In this document: in pieces, positions 11,583-23,900 of the stretch | How positions within the stretch are numbered: the first letter of the stretch is position 1 | How the letters are laid out: every line of letters starts with the position of its first letter | Assembly: GCA_014843695.1 (NCBI GenBank) | Contig: CM026394.1 | Location: forward strand, 36,782,738-36,846,737 | DNA from: Archivesica marissinica | Taxonomy: Eukaryota; Mollusca; Bivalvia; Venerida; Vesicomyidae | Reading direction: 5' to 3' | Length of the DNA stretch: 64,000 nt | Notes under the pieces: model-generated | The model's input: only the letters and a program-made list of their open reading frames with translations | Database searches by the model: none | Told to the model about the DNA's origin: nothing | Program-made: the position numbers and the translations under genes

Positions 11583-12536
11583 GTAACTTCATTAATACAT
11601 TGAATCTACACTAAAGCAGCTGTGTCGCATATTAATTATTTTATTGTAATAGACCAGATTCTCACACCTTATTTAATTTATTATTATTATATAAACAGGT
11701 ATAAATTAATGACTGAATGACCATGTAATAGTTTATTCTATTGACTGCATACCGATACTTTGGACACTATATAACCCTCCTCAAAGGGTCGTGAATATGC
11801 CACCACCTAAAGAAATGTTCATATTACTTGGAGAATGTAATTTGTTTTTTCCATCAATCAATAATTAATCATGTAATAGGAATGGGTGCTAATGTTTATA
11901 GCTACGTCTATCTGGGGACAGGGTATCTCAAAAGTATGTTGATAGACTTTGTGGATGTATGATTTGTGTGAATTCGGTCAAATGTCTTGTGTGATCAGCG
12001 ACGGTTCCACTCCAATTGATTTCTATAGCAGGCAACCTCGTATGAACTGTCAAATAAACAATACCATGCGTTTGACCTTTCAATGTCGAATCGGGTCATG
12101 CTAATCTTTTGTCAAATACCAGCAATCCAAGTGCTCCAATTACCGACAGCATAACAGCTTATGTATACAGGTGCCCTCTGAGCAGTATTGTATGCACCTG
12201 GTAAAACCACCAACCTGATATAATTGGACACCACCAGTGGAACTGAACCTATAGAGTTGAGAAGCAGGTGACTGACTACCTTGGATACTCATCAACGGAG
12301 ATATACATTATGTCAATAGCTTCATATACACTTCCGAGTTAAAATGGGATCAATGTGTAAAACTAGGCCAGCTTACAATACTGAATTGTGTGATAACTCA
12401 TTTACACAACAGTTGCTTCGTACAAAGCCAGATCAGTAGTTTGACGATAATTTTAACCATTGTCTGGTTTGTCAGGGTAAACTGGTTCTAGTTTGGTTTA
12501 GTACCAGTATTATTTGATATTTTATTTTATTTACAG

Positions 12537-12578
12537 GCTATGAAGAATAGAGCAACAACTGGACACATTATGCTGTGA
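12537..12578 (+). CDS. Candidate last coding exon of gene Y
   Basis: After a long pyrimidine-rich acceptor (TTTTATTTTATTTACAG) the phase-0 frame reads AMKNRATTGHIML and then TGA. Joined to the previous exon it gives ...NNREIIHK-AMKNRATTGHIML. The 3' untranslated part would run toward 12.8 kb, where the reverse-strand gene X ends, so the two genes would be convergent with only about 250 bp between stop codons. Confidence 0.45.
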   Translation, partial: AMKNRATTGHIML

Positions 12579-12775
12579 AAGAACCGAAGTAGTATGGATA
12601 TATATGCGATAATGCCAATCATATCCAGACACTATGCAGTGAAGAAAAACGGACAGAACAAACTGTGCCGACTCAACATGATTCGAGGATTACTGACTGT
12701 AACTTATCTCCCCCTCAAACTAAAACTTTATTTGAAACAAAGAAATGAAAGAGAACAATTGTCATTTAATGCATT

Positions 12776-12781
12776 TTTATT
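12776..12781 (-). promoter_or_regulatory. Poly(A) signal AATAAA for reverse-strand gene X
   Basis: AATAAA on the reverse strand, 50 bp downstream of the stop codon at 12831-12833. The spacing fits a short 3' UTR. Confidence 0.5.
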
Positions 12782-12830
12782 CCAGATGATTATACAGCAA
12801 TTCATTTCATTAAGATCCATAATATCAAAT

Positions 12831-12956
12831 TTATTTGGTTATTAGTTTGTTCCATTGCGTCCCAACATTTCCATGTATATTCCATTGCGTCCCAACATTT
12901 CCATGTAGTACCGAAGACACTGTCAGAACCTGTCCGTCTAGGACCAACCGTTCAAT
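12831..12956 (-). CDS. Candidate last coding exon of unrecognised reverse-strand gene X
   Basis: The reverse strand shows an excellent acceptor (TTATTTTACTCTTGTTTCAG) followed by 41 codons in phase 0: IERLVLDGQVLTVSSVL, then HGNVGTQWN twice, then KLITK and TAA. The doubled HGNVGTQWN block comes from an in-frame 30-bp duplication. The other two frames stop quickly. A poly(A) signal follows 50 bp on. I do not recognise the protein. It probably belongs with the reverse exons at 15340-15824, but their phases do not join directly (2 against 0), so at least one exon between them would be missing. Confidence 0.55.
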   Translation of the reverse strand: MERLVLDGQVLTVSSVLHGNVGTQWNIHGNVGTQWNKLITK

Positions 12957-13129
12957 CTGAAACAAGAGTAAAATAACCTAAAAGTCTGAATGTATTAGTG
13001 ACATTTGAGGTTAGTAATATCTAGGATGCAAGTTAATTTAAACAAGAGTACCATGAACTTTTGAAGGCCTCAGTGTGCTCACCAGAGTTCAAAGGGTTAT
13101 ACAAACGCAGTATCTGGAACGTTTGCAGA

Positions 13130-13265
13130 TTCTCCGTGGCCTAGTGGTTAAGGCCTCCGTCCACATATGTAGCGGGAGGTCGAAAATTCGAACCTCGCCA
13201 GAAATGGCTGGCCCTTTCAATAGGGGTGACATTAAAATAAACAATACTTTACACTATTTTTATTC
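13130..13265 (+). mobile_element. SINE-E copy 2, short variant
   Basis: Head CTCCGTGGCCTAGTGGTTAA with B-box-like AATTCGAACCTC, followed by a short body (AGAAATGGCTGGCCCTTTC) and an A-rich tail. The central SINE-E body is missing. Confidence 0.75.
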
Positions 13266-13493
13266 TATTTAAAGCTAGTTTAACAAGACGCCCACTGAAT
13301 GGTTATAGTTGCAACACTGCTAGTACACATATCCACTAGCCACATTATCTGAGAGTTATGGTTTCTGATATTAAAGATGATTTTTAAAATGTTGAAGTTT
13401 CGTCAATTAACATTATGACATAAGGGAGGGGGGATGAGGTGTATCACTGATGTCCAATGGAATCGCTCACCTGTGACAACTGTATGAGGTTAA

Positions 13494-13745
13494 GTTTAAA
13501 CTTTATTTATTTAACAATGACTGGGAAATAAGCTGTAACATCCTATATTAATCACTCTTGTTGGAGCGGATGACATAGTATTGTGGTCATTCGTGTCGGA
13601 GGAAACCGGAGTACCCGGAGAAAACCCACTTGTCTGATCTGTTGACCACCGTACCATCTCACATACTTCCAAGTGTGAGGATGATCTAACTCGGGTTGCA
13701 TTTGTGAGAAGCGAGCGCATTAACCACTGCGCCAATCGGACAGTG
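13494..13745 (-). mobile_element. SINE-D copy 2
   Basis: Nearly full SINE-D in reverse: tail AAACTTTATTTATTT, body with GGAGTACCCGGAGAAAACCC, and head ending in GCGCCAATCGGACAG. The body marker GTGGTCATTCGTG matches the copy at 27.35 kb. Confidence 0.88.
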
Positions 13746-13769
13746 TGCAAAAACAGCTATTTTGCACAC
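13743..13769. other. Small perfect-stem hairpin
   Basis: GTGTGCAAAA and TTTTGCACAC are inverted around the short loop ACAGCTA at the very edge of SINE-D2. It could be a stem-loop or chance; there is no terminator context in a eukaryote. Confidence 0.45.
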
Positions 13770-14165
13770 GATACTAAGTATTGTGATTGTCTAATGTATA
13801 TATTATAAATAGAAATGACTGTACTATAGTTATGCAATATTCGGGTCTAAAATCAACAAGCTATTTAGGCGCGCACAAAGATGATTACATGAGAAATTAA
13901 TTTGTGTATCGTTAATTTATCTTACCGCGAGAGATTATGTAATAGTTGTCGGTTTCTTTTGATGAGGCGCCAGTATGTCTGGCTGTTTCGTTAAACTTAC
14001 GATTTTGATTGCGTAAGGTAACAGGTGGTCAGCGCCACGCTGTCTGACTTAAAGGTATATAATTCCTAGTAAATGATAGAGAAATTAGAGCACAATAGAC
14101 TGTCCTTATGCAAGGATTGATTGTGTATCTCAAATAGAAAACAATTACTGTTTATATGACACTAG
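13770..14165. other. Unique stretch, no supported gene
   Basis: Contains a reverse-strand open segment ending at a TCGCG|GTAAGA donor-like site (13926), but without a convincing acceptor or phase match to gene X. Confidence 0.4.
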
Positions 14166-14445
14166 AGACGAGATGTCTTCTGTATATTAATTTAATATAC
14201 TTATAAAAAACGAACTATAAACTGAACTTAAGTGTTACGGACACAATGGGTAGCGGTGGATTAAGTAGCACCGTATGTCTTGAATAGAATACGTGATAGC
14301 TAAGATAAAAGACGAGATGTCATCTGTATATTAATTTAATATACTTATATAACGAACTATAAATTGAACTTAAGTGTTACGGACACATTGAATAGCGATG
14401 GATTAAATCACACCGTATATCTTGAATAGAATACGTGATAAATAA
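14166..14445. repeat. 144-bp tandem duplication
   Basis: A unit starting agacgagatgtcttctgtat and including AATTTAATATACTTATA and GTGTTACGGACACA occurs twice with a few substitutions and a small indel. Confidence 0.85.
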
Positions 14446-14989
14446 TATGATATAGATAAGAGATACAAATTATCTCTAAAATATAGCGGTAATAAATTGA
14501 TACCAAGACAGTTCGGTGAGATATTGAATTTATCAAGAGACGCGAGCGGCTGATCAAATTAGACAGTCTAATTGAGATATCCATGATTGTATATCGAAGA
14601 TTAAAAATGTAATCCAATTATCGACAGGGCGGTGATCTAATAAAGACACTAGAAATTAATGAGGCTTGAAGTGATTATGATATACATAAGAGATCATAGA
14701 TTCACGAGACTTGAATATACGAAATAGGAGAATATACCAGACGACCAGTAAAATAGATAGAAAAGAACATTGTGTTACGTTGTTATTGTATTGATAGAGA
14801 AATGAACTATACCACTAGACAACCGACCAGAGAGTTTATAGAGCTTAAACCTTAGAAAGAGCCGTAAATAGACCAGACGTAGATAAGAGCCGACGAGGGG
14901 GGGGGGCCCACAACAGCCAATTATATACGTGAGATTACTTATAAACAAATGAATAATAATTTGTGATCAGAATCAACTTCAATTATGTA
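14446..14989. other. AT-rich stretch, nothing identified
   Basis: No coding signal on either strand. A run of nine G precedes CCC at 14897-14908. Confidence 0.45.
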
Positions 14990-15215
14990 GCGGTCCAGTG
15001 GTTAACACCCAGGTTAAACTCACCACTATACCATACTAAAATGATTCACATCATAGTCTTTCGGATAACACTCTAAACCGTGTACATAAACGAGGCAGAG
15101 GACACTGGAATGTGTCTCTGTATGTATCATTGCACAATCCACTAAAATCACTAATCTCTTCAAGAGGTGTAGCTCATATGGTCAACCGGTGGCGATGTTA
15201 AATATCCATAAAACA
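14990..15215 (+). mobile_element. Old, diverged SINE-A copy
   Basis: Recognisable by GCGGTCCAGTGGTTAACACC, CTTTCGGATAACACTCTAAACC, GAATGTGTCTCTGTATGTATC and the tail ATGGTCAACCGGTGGCGATG. It is much more diverged than the other SINE-A copies. Confidence 0.7.
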
Positions 15216-15339
15216 CACACACAATCAACTTCCATTTGTAACACTTTAAGTGATGCAAATATCATCCAAACATGTATGACTTGCATTGGCACAGTCATAT
15301 TTGACTGATAATCTATATATGACTGGAATATATTCTTAC

Positions 15340-15530
15340 CTTGCGCATTGAAATGCAGTTGCTAGGCAGACATCCACACTATTTGTTCAAGTCTGCCCCC
15401 ATCTCATTGCAATGTCCACACCTGCACCAATAGTGTGTACTAACAGCTGGTTATAGAGGTCCTGGTTATGGTGGTGGAGATTGAGTACCAGATTCTGCAA
15501 CTTCTCAACGCCCATGTGCTCCATGACAAT
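15340..15530 (-). CDS. Candidate internal exon of gene X
   Basis: Reverse-strand exon with acceptor CATTACATTTACAG and donor GCAAG|GTAAGA. In phase 0 it reads IVMEHMGVEKLQNLVLNLHH, then HNQDLYNQLLVHTIGAGVDI, then AMRWGQT and a TGA. After the TGA the same frame continues in protein-like fashion (NSVDVCLATAFQCAR) to the donor. One base away the frame instead reads MRWGADLN, so the TGA is probably a frameshift pair, a sequencing error or real decay. The 191-base length gives phase 2 at the donor. The preceding exon (15771-15824) joins in phase 0. The family is not recognised; the sequence looks alpha-helical. Confidence 0.55.
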
Positions 15531-15770
15531 CTGTAAATGTAATGAATTTTCTATGAGGTACATATATAAACAGACAGAATCCCATTAAGAATAAAATACA
15601 GTATCTTATTAAAACATTTTAAACAAATACATCCTTCTCTTTTTTCCAATGTGACTTCATTGTGATGGTGCGTCACTCACTGTATGTGTGACGTGACCCT
15701 GTGTGACATCCATGATTCAGTGATGAACACTTTTTATACCATTGATACGCATCCGAATGAGCAAATGTAC

Positions 15771-15824
15771 CTCTAAAAGGACTACATCTTGCGCACAATA
15801 CTGTATTATAAGAGCCATGTATGT
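15771..15824 (-). CDS. Candidate internal exon of gene X, 18 codons
   Basis: A 54-base reverse-strand exon with acceptor GATTTGCAG and donor TTAGAG|GTACAT, reading TYMALIIQYCAQDVVLLE in phase 0 at both ends. It joins to the 15530 exon as ...DVVLLE-IVMEHMGVEK.... The combination of a short perfect exon, matching phase and protein-like composition makes a real gene likely, though incomplete here. Upstream exons would lie beyond the 8-kb tandem-repeat block. Confidence 0.55.
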
Positions 15825-16149
15825 CTGCAAATCAAACATCATCAATAACAACAATAAATTTGAACATTTACAAAAACGTGTACACAGGGTTGTCAATGAG
15901 GTAGTTCAAATGTTGACATGTTAGCACATCTCAGCACCATTCGTACGTGCGTCCGTCCGTCAACAAATCATTTTTAAAATTTATTCGAAGGGACTTAACT
16001 GAAAATATCGTCGGATGACAGATATACGACAGATGCCGATGGACATCATATTGTGTTTATCATGTTATGCAGACAATACTATATATACTATTTAATCAGG
16101 AATGCAAATACTATGAAGTTGTCCTCCGTAGATAGACACGATGTAAAAT

Positions 16150-17787
16150 CTAAGAAAATAATGAATATAACATGTAGATAGAGCATGCACACGCAATATA
16201 TGATATATAACATGTAGAACATGCACACGCAATATATGATATATAACATGTAGAACATGCACACGCAATATATGATATATAACATGTAGAACATGCACAC
16301 ACAATATATGATATATAACATGTAGAACATGCACACGCAATATATGATATATAACATGTAGAACATGCACACGCAATATATGATATATAACATGTAGAAC
16401 ATGCACACACAATATATGATATATAACATGTATATAGAGCATGCACACACAATATATGATATATAACATGTAGAGCATGCACACGCAATATATGATATAT
16501 AACATGTAGAACATGCACATGCAATATATGATATATATAACATGTAGAGCATGCATACGCAATATATGATATATATAACATGTAGAGCATGCATACGCAA
16601 TATATGATATATAACATGTAGAACATGCACATGCAATATATGATATATAACATGTAGAGCATGCACACGCAATATATGATATATAACATGTAGAACATGC
16701 GCACACAATATATGATATATAACATGTAGAACATGCACACGCAATATATGATATATATAACATGTAGAGCATGCATACGCAATATATGATATATAACATG
16801 TAGAAAATGCACATGCAATATATGATATATAACATGTAGAGCATGCACACACAATATATGATATATAACATATAGAGCATGCACACATAATATATGATAT
16901 ATAACATATAGAGCATGCACACACAATATATGATATATAACATATAGAGCATGCACACATAATATATGATATATAACATATAGAGCATGCACACATAATA
17001 TATGATATATAACATATAGAGCATGCACACACAATATATGATATATAACATATAGAGCATGCATACATAATATATGATATATAACATATAGAGCATGCAC
17101 ACATAATATATGATATATAACATATAGAGCATGCACACATAATATATGATATATAACATATAGAGCATGCACACACAATATATGATATATAACATATAGA
17201 GCATGCATACATAATATATGATATATAACATATAGAGCATGCACACATAATATATGATATATAACATATAGAGCATGCACACATAATATATGATATATAA
17301 CATATAGAGCATGCACACACAATATATGATATATAACATGTAGAGCATGCACATGTAATATATGATATATAACATGTAGAACATGCACACACATTATATG
17401 ATATATAACGTGTAGAAACATGCACACACAATATATGATATATAACATGTAGAACATGCACACACAATATATGATATATAACATGTAGAACATGCACATA
17501 CAATATATGATATATAACATGTAGAACATGCACACACATTATATGATATATAACATGTAGAACATGCACACACAATATATGATATATAGCACATAGAGCA
17601 TACAAACGCAATATGATATATAACATGCACGCGCAATATGATATAAAACATGTACAGCATGCACGAGCAATATATGATATATAACATGTAGAAGATGCAC
17701 ACGCAATATGATATATAACATGTACAGCATGCACGCGCAATATATGATATATAACATGTAGAGCATGCACGCGCAATATATGATATA
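16150..17787. repeat. 36-bp minisatellite, about 45 copies
   Basis: The unit begins gcatgcacacgcaatatatg and ends ataacatgtaga. Because 36 is divisible by 3, three reverse-strand frames stay open for up to 562 codons of 12-residue repeats. The array falls into blocks: acatgtagaac units at both ends and a central block (16.87-17.32 kb) of acatatagagc units. I do not treat any of these frames as a gene. Confidence 0.95.
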
Positions 17788-17796
17788 TCTAATCTA

Positions 17797-18880
17797 ACAT
17801 AAAAACAAAATCATCTAATGTAAAACAATAAAACAATAATGTAATACAATAATTTAAAACAATAAAACAATAATGTAAAACAATAATGTAATACAATAAA
17901 ACAACAATGTAAAACAATAAAACAGTAATGTAAAACAATAAAACAGTAATGTAAAACAATAAAACAATAATGTAAAACAATAAAACAATAATGTAAAGCA
18001 ATAAAACAACAATGTAAAACAATAAAACAATAATGTAAAACAATAAAACAACAATGTAAAACAATAAACAATAATGTATAACAACAATGTAAAACAACAA
18101 TGTAAAACAATAATGTAAAACAACAATGTAAAACAATAAAACAACAATGTAAAACAATAAAACAATAATGTATAACAACAATGTAAAACAACAATGTAAA
18201 ACAATAAAACAATAATGTATAACAACAATGTAAAACAACAATGTAAAACAATAAAACAATAATGTATAACAACAATGTAAAACAACAATGTAAAACAATA
18301 AAACAATAATGTATAACAACAATGTAAAACAACAATGTAAAACAATAAAACAATAATGTATAACAACAATGTAAAACAACAATGTAAAACAATAAAACAA
18401 TAATGTATAACAACAATGTAAAACAACAATGTAAAACAATAAAACAATAATGTATAACAACAATGTAAAACAACAATGTAAAACAATAAAACAATAATGT
18501 ATAACAACAATGTAAAACAACAATGTAAAACAATAAAACAATAATGTATAACAACAATGTAAAACAACAATGTAAAACAATAATGTAAAACAATAAAACA
18601 ACAATGTAAAACAATAACACAACAATGTAAAACAATAAAACAATAATGTATAACAACAATGTAAAACAACAATGTAAAACAATAATGTAAAACAATGTAA
18701 AACAACAATGTAAAACAATAATGTAAAACAATGTAAAACAACAATGTATAACAACAATGTAAAACAACAATGTAAAACAACAATGTAAAACAACAATGTA
18801 AAACAATAATGTAAAACAATAATGTAAAACAATGTAAAACAACAATGTAAAACAATAATGTAAAACATTAAAACAGTAAT
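17797..18880. repeat. A-rich array with a 47-bp higher-order unit
   Basis: Built from short words such as aacaatgtaaaac and aacaataatgtaaaac. Between about 18110 and 18560 these are locked into a 47-bp higher-order repeat marked by aataatgtataac, repeated about nine times. The flanks are irregular. The strand is strongly skewed to A and C on the forward side. Confidence 0.92.
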
Positions 18881-18885
18881 GTAAC

Positions 18886-19345
18886 GTTTACGCAGCCCAC
18901 CAGTAAGGGCCTCACTCTTTGTCAAGTGTAATTCAACATGCTATATTACGCAGCCCACCAGTAAGGGCCTCACTATTTGTCAAGTGTAATTCTACATGCT
19001 ATATTACGCAGCCCACCAGTAAGGGCCTCACTATTTGTCAAGTGTAATTCTACATGCTATATTACGCAGCCCACCAGTAAGGGCCTCACTATTTGTCAAG
19101 TGTAATTCAACATGCTATATTACGCAGCCCACCAGTAAGGGCCTCACTATTAGTCAAGTGTAATTCTACATGCTATATTACGCAGCCCACCAGTAAGGGC
19201 CTCACTATTTGTCAAGTGTAATTCTACATGCTATATTACGCAGCCCACCAGTAAGGGCCTCACTATTTGTCAAGTGTAAGTCTACATGCTATATTACGCA
19301 GCCCACTAGTAAGGGCCTCACTATTTGTCAAGTGTAATTCTACAT
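18886..19345. repeat. 58-bp tandem array, 8 copies
   Basis: The unit begins ttacgcagcccaccagtaag, continues through GGCCTCACTATTTGTCAAG, and ends in taattctacatgctata. Copies are almost identical. The last 20 bases of the unit are the seed of the next array. Confidence 0.95.
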
Positions 19346-20747
19346 GCTATATTATGCCCAATAATTATACATACTATATTATGCGCAGTAATTCTACATG
19401 CTATATTATGCAAAGTAATTCTACATGCTATATTATGCAAAGTAATTATACATGCTATATTATGCGCAGTAATTCTACATGCTATATTATGCGCAGTAAT
19501 TCTACATACTATATTATGCGCAGTAATTCTACATGCTATATTATGCGCAGTGGTTCTACATGCTATATTGTGTCCAGTAATTATACATGCTATATTATGC
19601 GCAGTAATTCTACATGCTATATTATGCGCAGTAATTCTACATGCTATATTATGCGCAGTAATTATATATGCTATATTATGCGCAGTGGTTATACATGCTA
19701 TATTATGCCCAGTAATTCTACATGCTATATTATGCGCAGTAATTCTACATGCTATATTATGCGCAGTGGTTCTACATGCTATATTATGCCCAGTAATTCT
19801 ACATGCTATATTATGCGCAGTAATTCTACATGGTATATTATGCACAGTGGTTCTACATGCTATGTTATGCCCAGTAATTCTACATGCTATATTATGCGCA
19901 GTAATTCTACATGCTATATTATGCGCAGTGGTTCTACATGCTATATTATGCGCAGTAAGTCTACATGCTATATTATGCCCAGTAATTATACATGCTATAT
20001 TATGCGCAGTAATTCTACATGCTATATTATGCGCAGTGGTTCTACTTGCTCTATTATGCGCAGTAATTCTACATGCTATATTATGCGCAGTAATTCTACA
20101 TGCTATATTATGCGCAGTAATTCTACATGCTATATTATGCGCAGTGGTTCTACATGCTATATTATGCGCAGTTATTCTACATGCTATATTATGCGCAGTG
20201 GTTCTACATGCTCTATAATGCGCAGTCATTCTACATGCTATATTATGCGCAGTAATTCTACATGTTATATTATGCACAGTAATTCTACATGCTATTTTAT
20301 GCGCAGTAATTCTACATGCTATATTATGCGCAGTAATTATACATGCTATATTATGCGCAGTAATTCTACATGCTATATTATGCGCAGTGGTTCTACATGC
20401 TATATTATGCGCAGTAATTCTACATGCTATATTATGCGCAGTGGTTCTACATGCTCTATTATGCGCAGTAATTCTACATGCTATGTTATGCGCAGTAATT
20501 CTACATGCTATATTATGCGCAGTAATTCTACATGCTATATTATGCGCAGTGATTCTACATGCTATATTATGCGCAGTGTTTCTACATGCTATATTATGCG
20601 CAGTAATTCTACATGCTATATTATGCGCAGTAAGTCTACATGTAATATTATGCCCAGTCATTTTACATGCTATATTATGCGCAGTAAGTCTACATGTTAT
20701 ATTATGCGCAGTAATTCTACATGTTATATTATGCGCAGTGTTTTGAT
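19346..20747. repeat. 27-bp minisatellite, about 52 copies
   Basis: The unit begins ttatgcgcagtaattctaca and ends tgctata. Both strands are free of stops in one frame (495 and 501 codons), simply because the 27-bp unit has no stop either way. The shared ttctacatgctatatta core shows it arose from the neighbouring 58-bp unit. Confidence 0.95.
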
Positions 20748-20984
20748 CACTTAGCATGAGAAAAGCAATAGTAATTATGGTACACCACTTTTCTATAGGC
20801 TTGTGGATACATTTAAATACAGACAAGAGGAAGTTTAAATCTACACTAAACCCTTGAAGTGAACTGCAATGGAAAACACGTTTATACAGGGAAGAGGAAG
20901 TTTAGATATGCATTACATTACAATCATACGGAAGCATGTTACAGCCATCCACACGTTTTGGAAACGTTAAATATGTGTGTCGTT
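20748..20984. other. Short unique spacer between arrays
   Basis: About 240 bp with no coding or repeat signal beyond a doubled phrase (ACAAGAGGAAGTTTA and GGAAGAGGAAGTTTAG). Confidence 0.6.
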
Positions 20985-23900
20985 TATTTCGAGTTGCTAT
21001 AAGACGACATGATGTGTTATAACATCTATATCGAGTTGTTATAAGACGGCATGATGTGTTATATCATCTATATCGAGTTGTTATAAGACGACATGATGTG
21101 TTATATCATCTATATCGAGTTGTTATAAGACGACATGGTGTGCTATATCATCTATATCTAGTTGTTACAAGACGACATGATGTGTTATATCATCTATATC
21201 ATCTATATCGAGTTGTTATAAGATGACATGGTGTGCTATATCATCTATATTATCCATATCGAGTTGTTATAAGACGACATGGTGTGCTATATCATCTATA
21301 TCGAGTTGTTATAAGATGACATGGTGTGCTATATCATCTATATCATCCATATCGAGTTGTTACAAGACGACATGATGTGCTATATCATCTATATCATCTA
21401 TATCGAGTTGTTATAAGACGACATGATGTGCTATATCATATATATCATCTATATCGAGTTGTTATAAGACGACATGATGTGTTATATCATCTATATCATC
21501 TATATCGAGTTGTTATTAGACGACATGATGTGCTATATCATCTATATCATCTATATCGAGTTGTTATAAGAAGACATGCTGTGTTATATCATCTATATCA
21601 TCTATATCGAGTTGCTATAAGACGACATGATGTGTTATATCATCTATATCGAGTTGTTATAAGACGACATGATGTGCTATATCTATATCGAGGTGTTATA
21701 AGACGACATGTTGTGCTATATCATCTATATCATCTATATCGAGTTGTTATAAGACGACATGATGTGTTTTATCATCTATATCATCTATATCGAGTTGTTA
21801 TAAGACATGATGTGTTATATCTATATCGAGGTGTTATAAGACGACATGATGTGTTATATCATCTATATCGAATTGTTATAAGACGACATGATGTGTTTTA
21901 TCATCTATATCGAATTGTTATAAGACGACATGATGTGATATATCATCTAAATCGAATTGTTATATGACGACATGATGTGTTATATCATCTATATCGAATT
22001 GTTATAAGACGACATGATGTGTTATATCATCTATATCGAGTTGTTTTAAGACGACATGATGTGTTATATCATCTATATCGAGGTGTTACAAGACGACATG
22101 ATGTGCTATATCATCTATGTCGAGGTGTTATAAGACGACATGATGAGTTATATCATCTATATCGAATTGTTATAAGACGACTTGATGTGTTATATCATCT
22201 ATATCGAATTGTTATAAGACGACATGATGTGTTATATCATCTATATCGAGTTGTTATAAGACGACATGATGTGTTATATCATCTATATCGTGTTGTTATA
22301 AGACGACATGATGTGTTATATCATCTATGACGAGGTGCTATATGACGACATGATGTGTTATAACATCTGTATCGAGGTGTTATAAGACGGCATGGTGTGT
22401 TATATCATCTATATCGAGTTGTCGTAAGACAAAATGTGTTATATCATCTATATCGAGTTGCTATAAGACGACATGATGTGTTATATCATCTATGTCATCT
22501 ATATGGAGTTGCTATAAGACGGCATGATGTGGTATATCATCTATACCGAGGTGTTATAAGACGACATGATGTGTTATATCATCTATATCGAGTTATTATA
22601 AGACGACATGATGTGTTATATCATATATGACGAGGTGTTATAAGACGACATGATGTGTTATATCATCTATATCGAGGTGTTATAAGACGACACGATGTGC
22701 TATATCATCTATATCGAGTTGTTATAAGACGACATGATATGTTATATCATCTATAACGATGTGCTATAAGACGACATGATGTGTTATATCATATATGACG
22801 ATGTGCTATAAGACGACATGATGTGTTATATCATCTATATCGATTTGTTATAAGACGACATGATGTGTTATATCATCTATAACGATGTGCTATAAGACGA
22901 CATGATATGTTATATCATCTATATTGAACTGTTATAAGACGACATGATGTGCTATATCATCTATATCGAGTTGTTATAAGACGACATGATGTGTTATATC
23001 ATCTATGACGAGGTGTTATAAGACGACATGATGTGTTATATCATATATGACGAGGTGTTATAAGACGACATGATATGTTATATCATCTATATCGAGGTGT
23101 TACAAGACGACATGATGTGTTATATCATCTATATCGAGTTGTTATAAGACGACATGATGTGTTATATCATCTATGACTAGGTGTTATAAGACGACATTAG
23201 GTGTTATATCATCTATATTGAGTTGTTATAAGACGACATGATGTGTTATATCATCTATATCGAGTTGTTATAAGACGACATGATGTGTTATATCATCTAT
23301 ATCGAGGTGATGTAAGACGACATGATGTGTTATATCATCTATATTGAGTTGTTATAAGACGACATGATATGTTATATCATCTATATCGAGGTGTTATAAG
23401 ACGACATGATGTGCTATATCATCTATATCGAGGTGTTATAAGACGACATGATGTGTTATATCATCTATGGCGAGGTGTTATAAGACGACATTGTGTGTTA
23501 TATCATCTATGACCAGGTGTTATAAGACGACATGATGTGTTATATCATCTGTATCGAGGTGTTATAAGACGACATGGTGTGCTATATCATCTATATCGAG
23601 TTGTAATAAGACGGCATGGTGTGTTATATCATCTATATAGAGTTGTTATAAGACGACATGATGTGTTATATCATCTATATCGAGTTGTCGTAAGACATGA
23701 TGTGTTATATCATATATATCGAGTTGCTATAAGACGACATGATGTGTTATATCTATGTCGAGGTGTTATAGGACGACATGATGTGTTATATCATCTATAT
23801 CGAGTTGCTATAAGACGACATGATGTGTTATATCATCTATGTCATCTATATCGAGTTGCTATAAGACGGCATGATGTGGTATATCATCTGTATCGAGGTG

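Noticed and set aside
12594..12845. Forward 83-codon frame MDIYAIMPII...
   Set aside because: It falls in the presumed 3' UTR of gene Y and overlaps the gene X terminal exon; low complexity and no homology recognised.
13926..14030. Reverse-strand open segment ending in a GTAAGA donor (TARHTGASSKETDNYYIIS)
   Set aside because: Looks protein-like, but the only acceptors are poor and the phase (1 at the donor) does not fit gene X exons on either side.
16088..17776. Reverse-strand open frames up to 562 codons (and 432, 461) with high C, Y and I content
   Set aside because: They are translations of the 36-bp array, open in three frames because the unit is a multiple of three and has no stop. There is no non-repeat protein sequence or splice support.
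19267..20826. Overlapping forward 495-codon and reverse 501-codon frames
   Set aside because: Both come from the same 27-bp unit; coding on both strands is an effect of the unit sequence, not evidence for genes.
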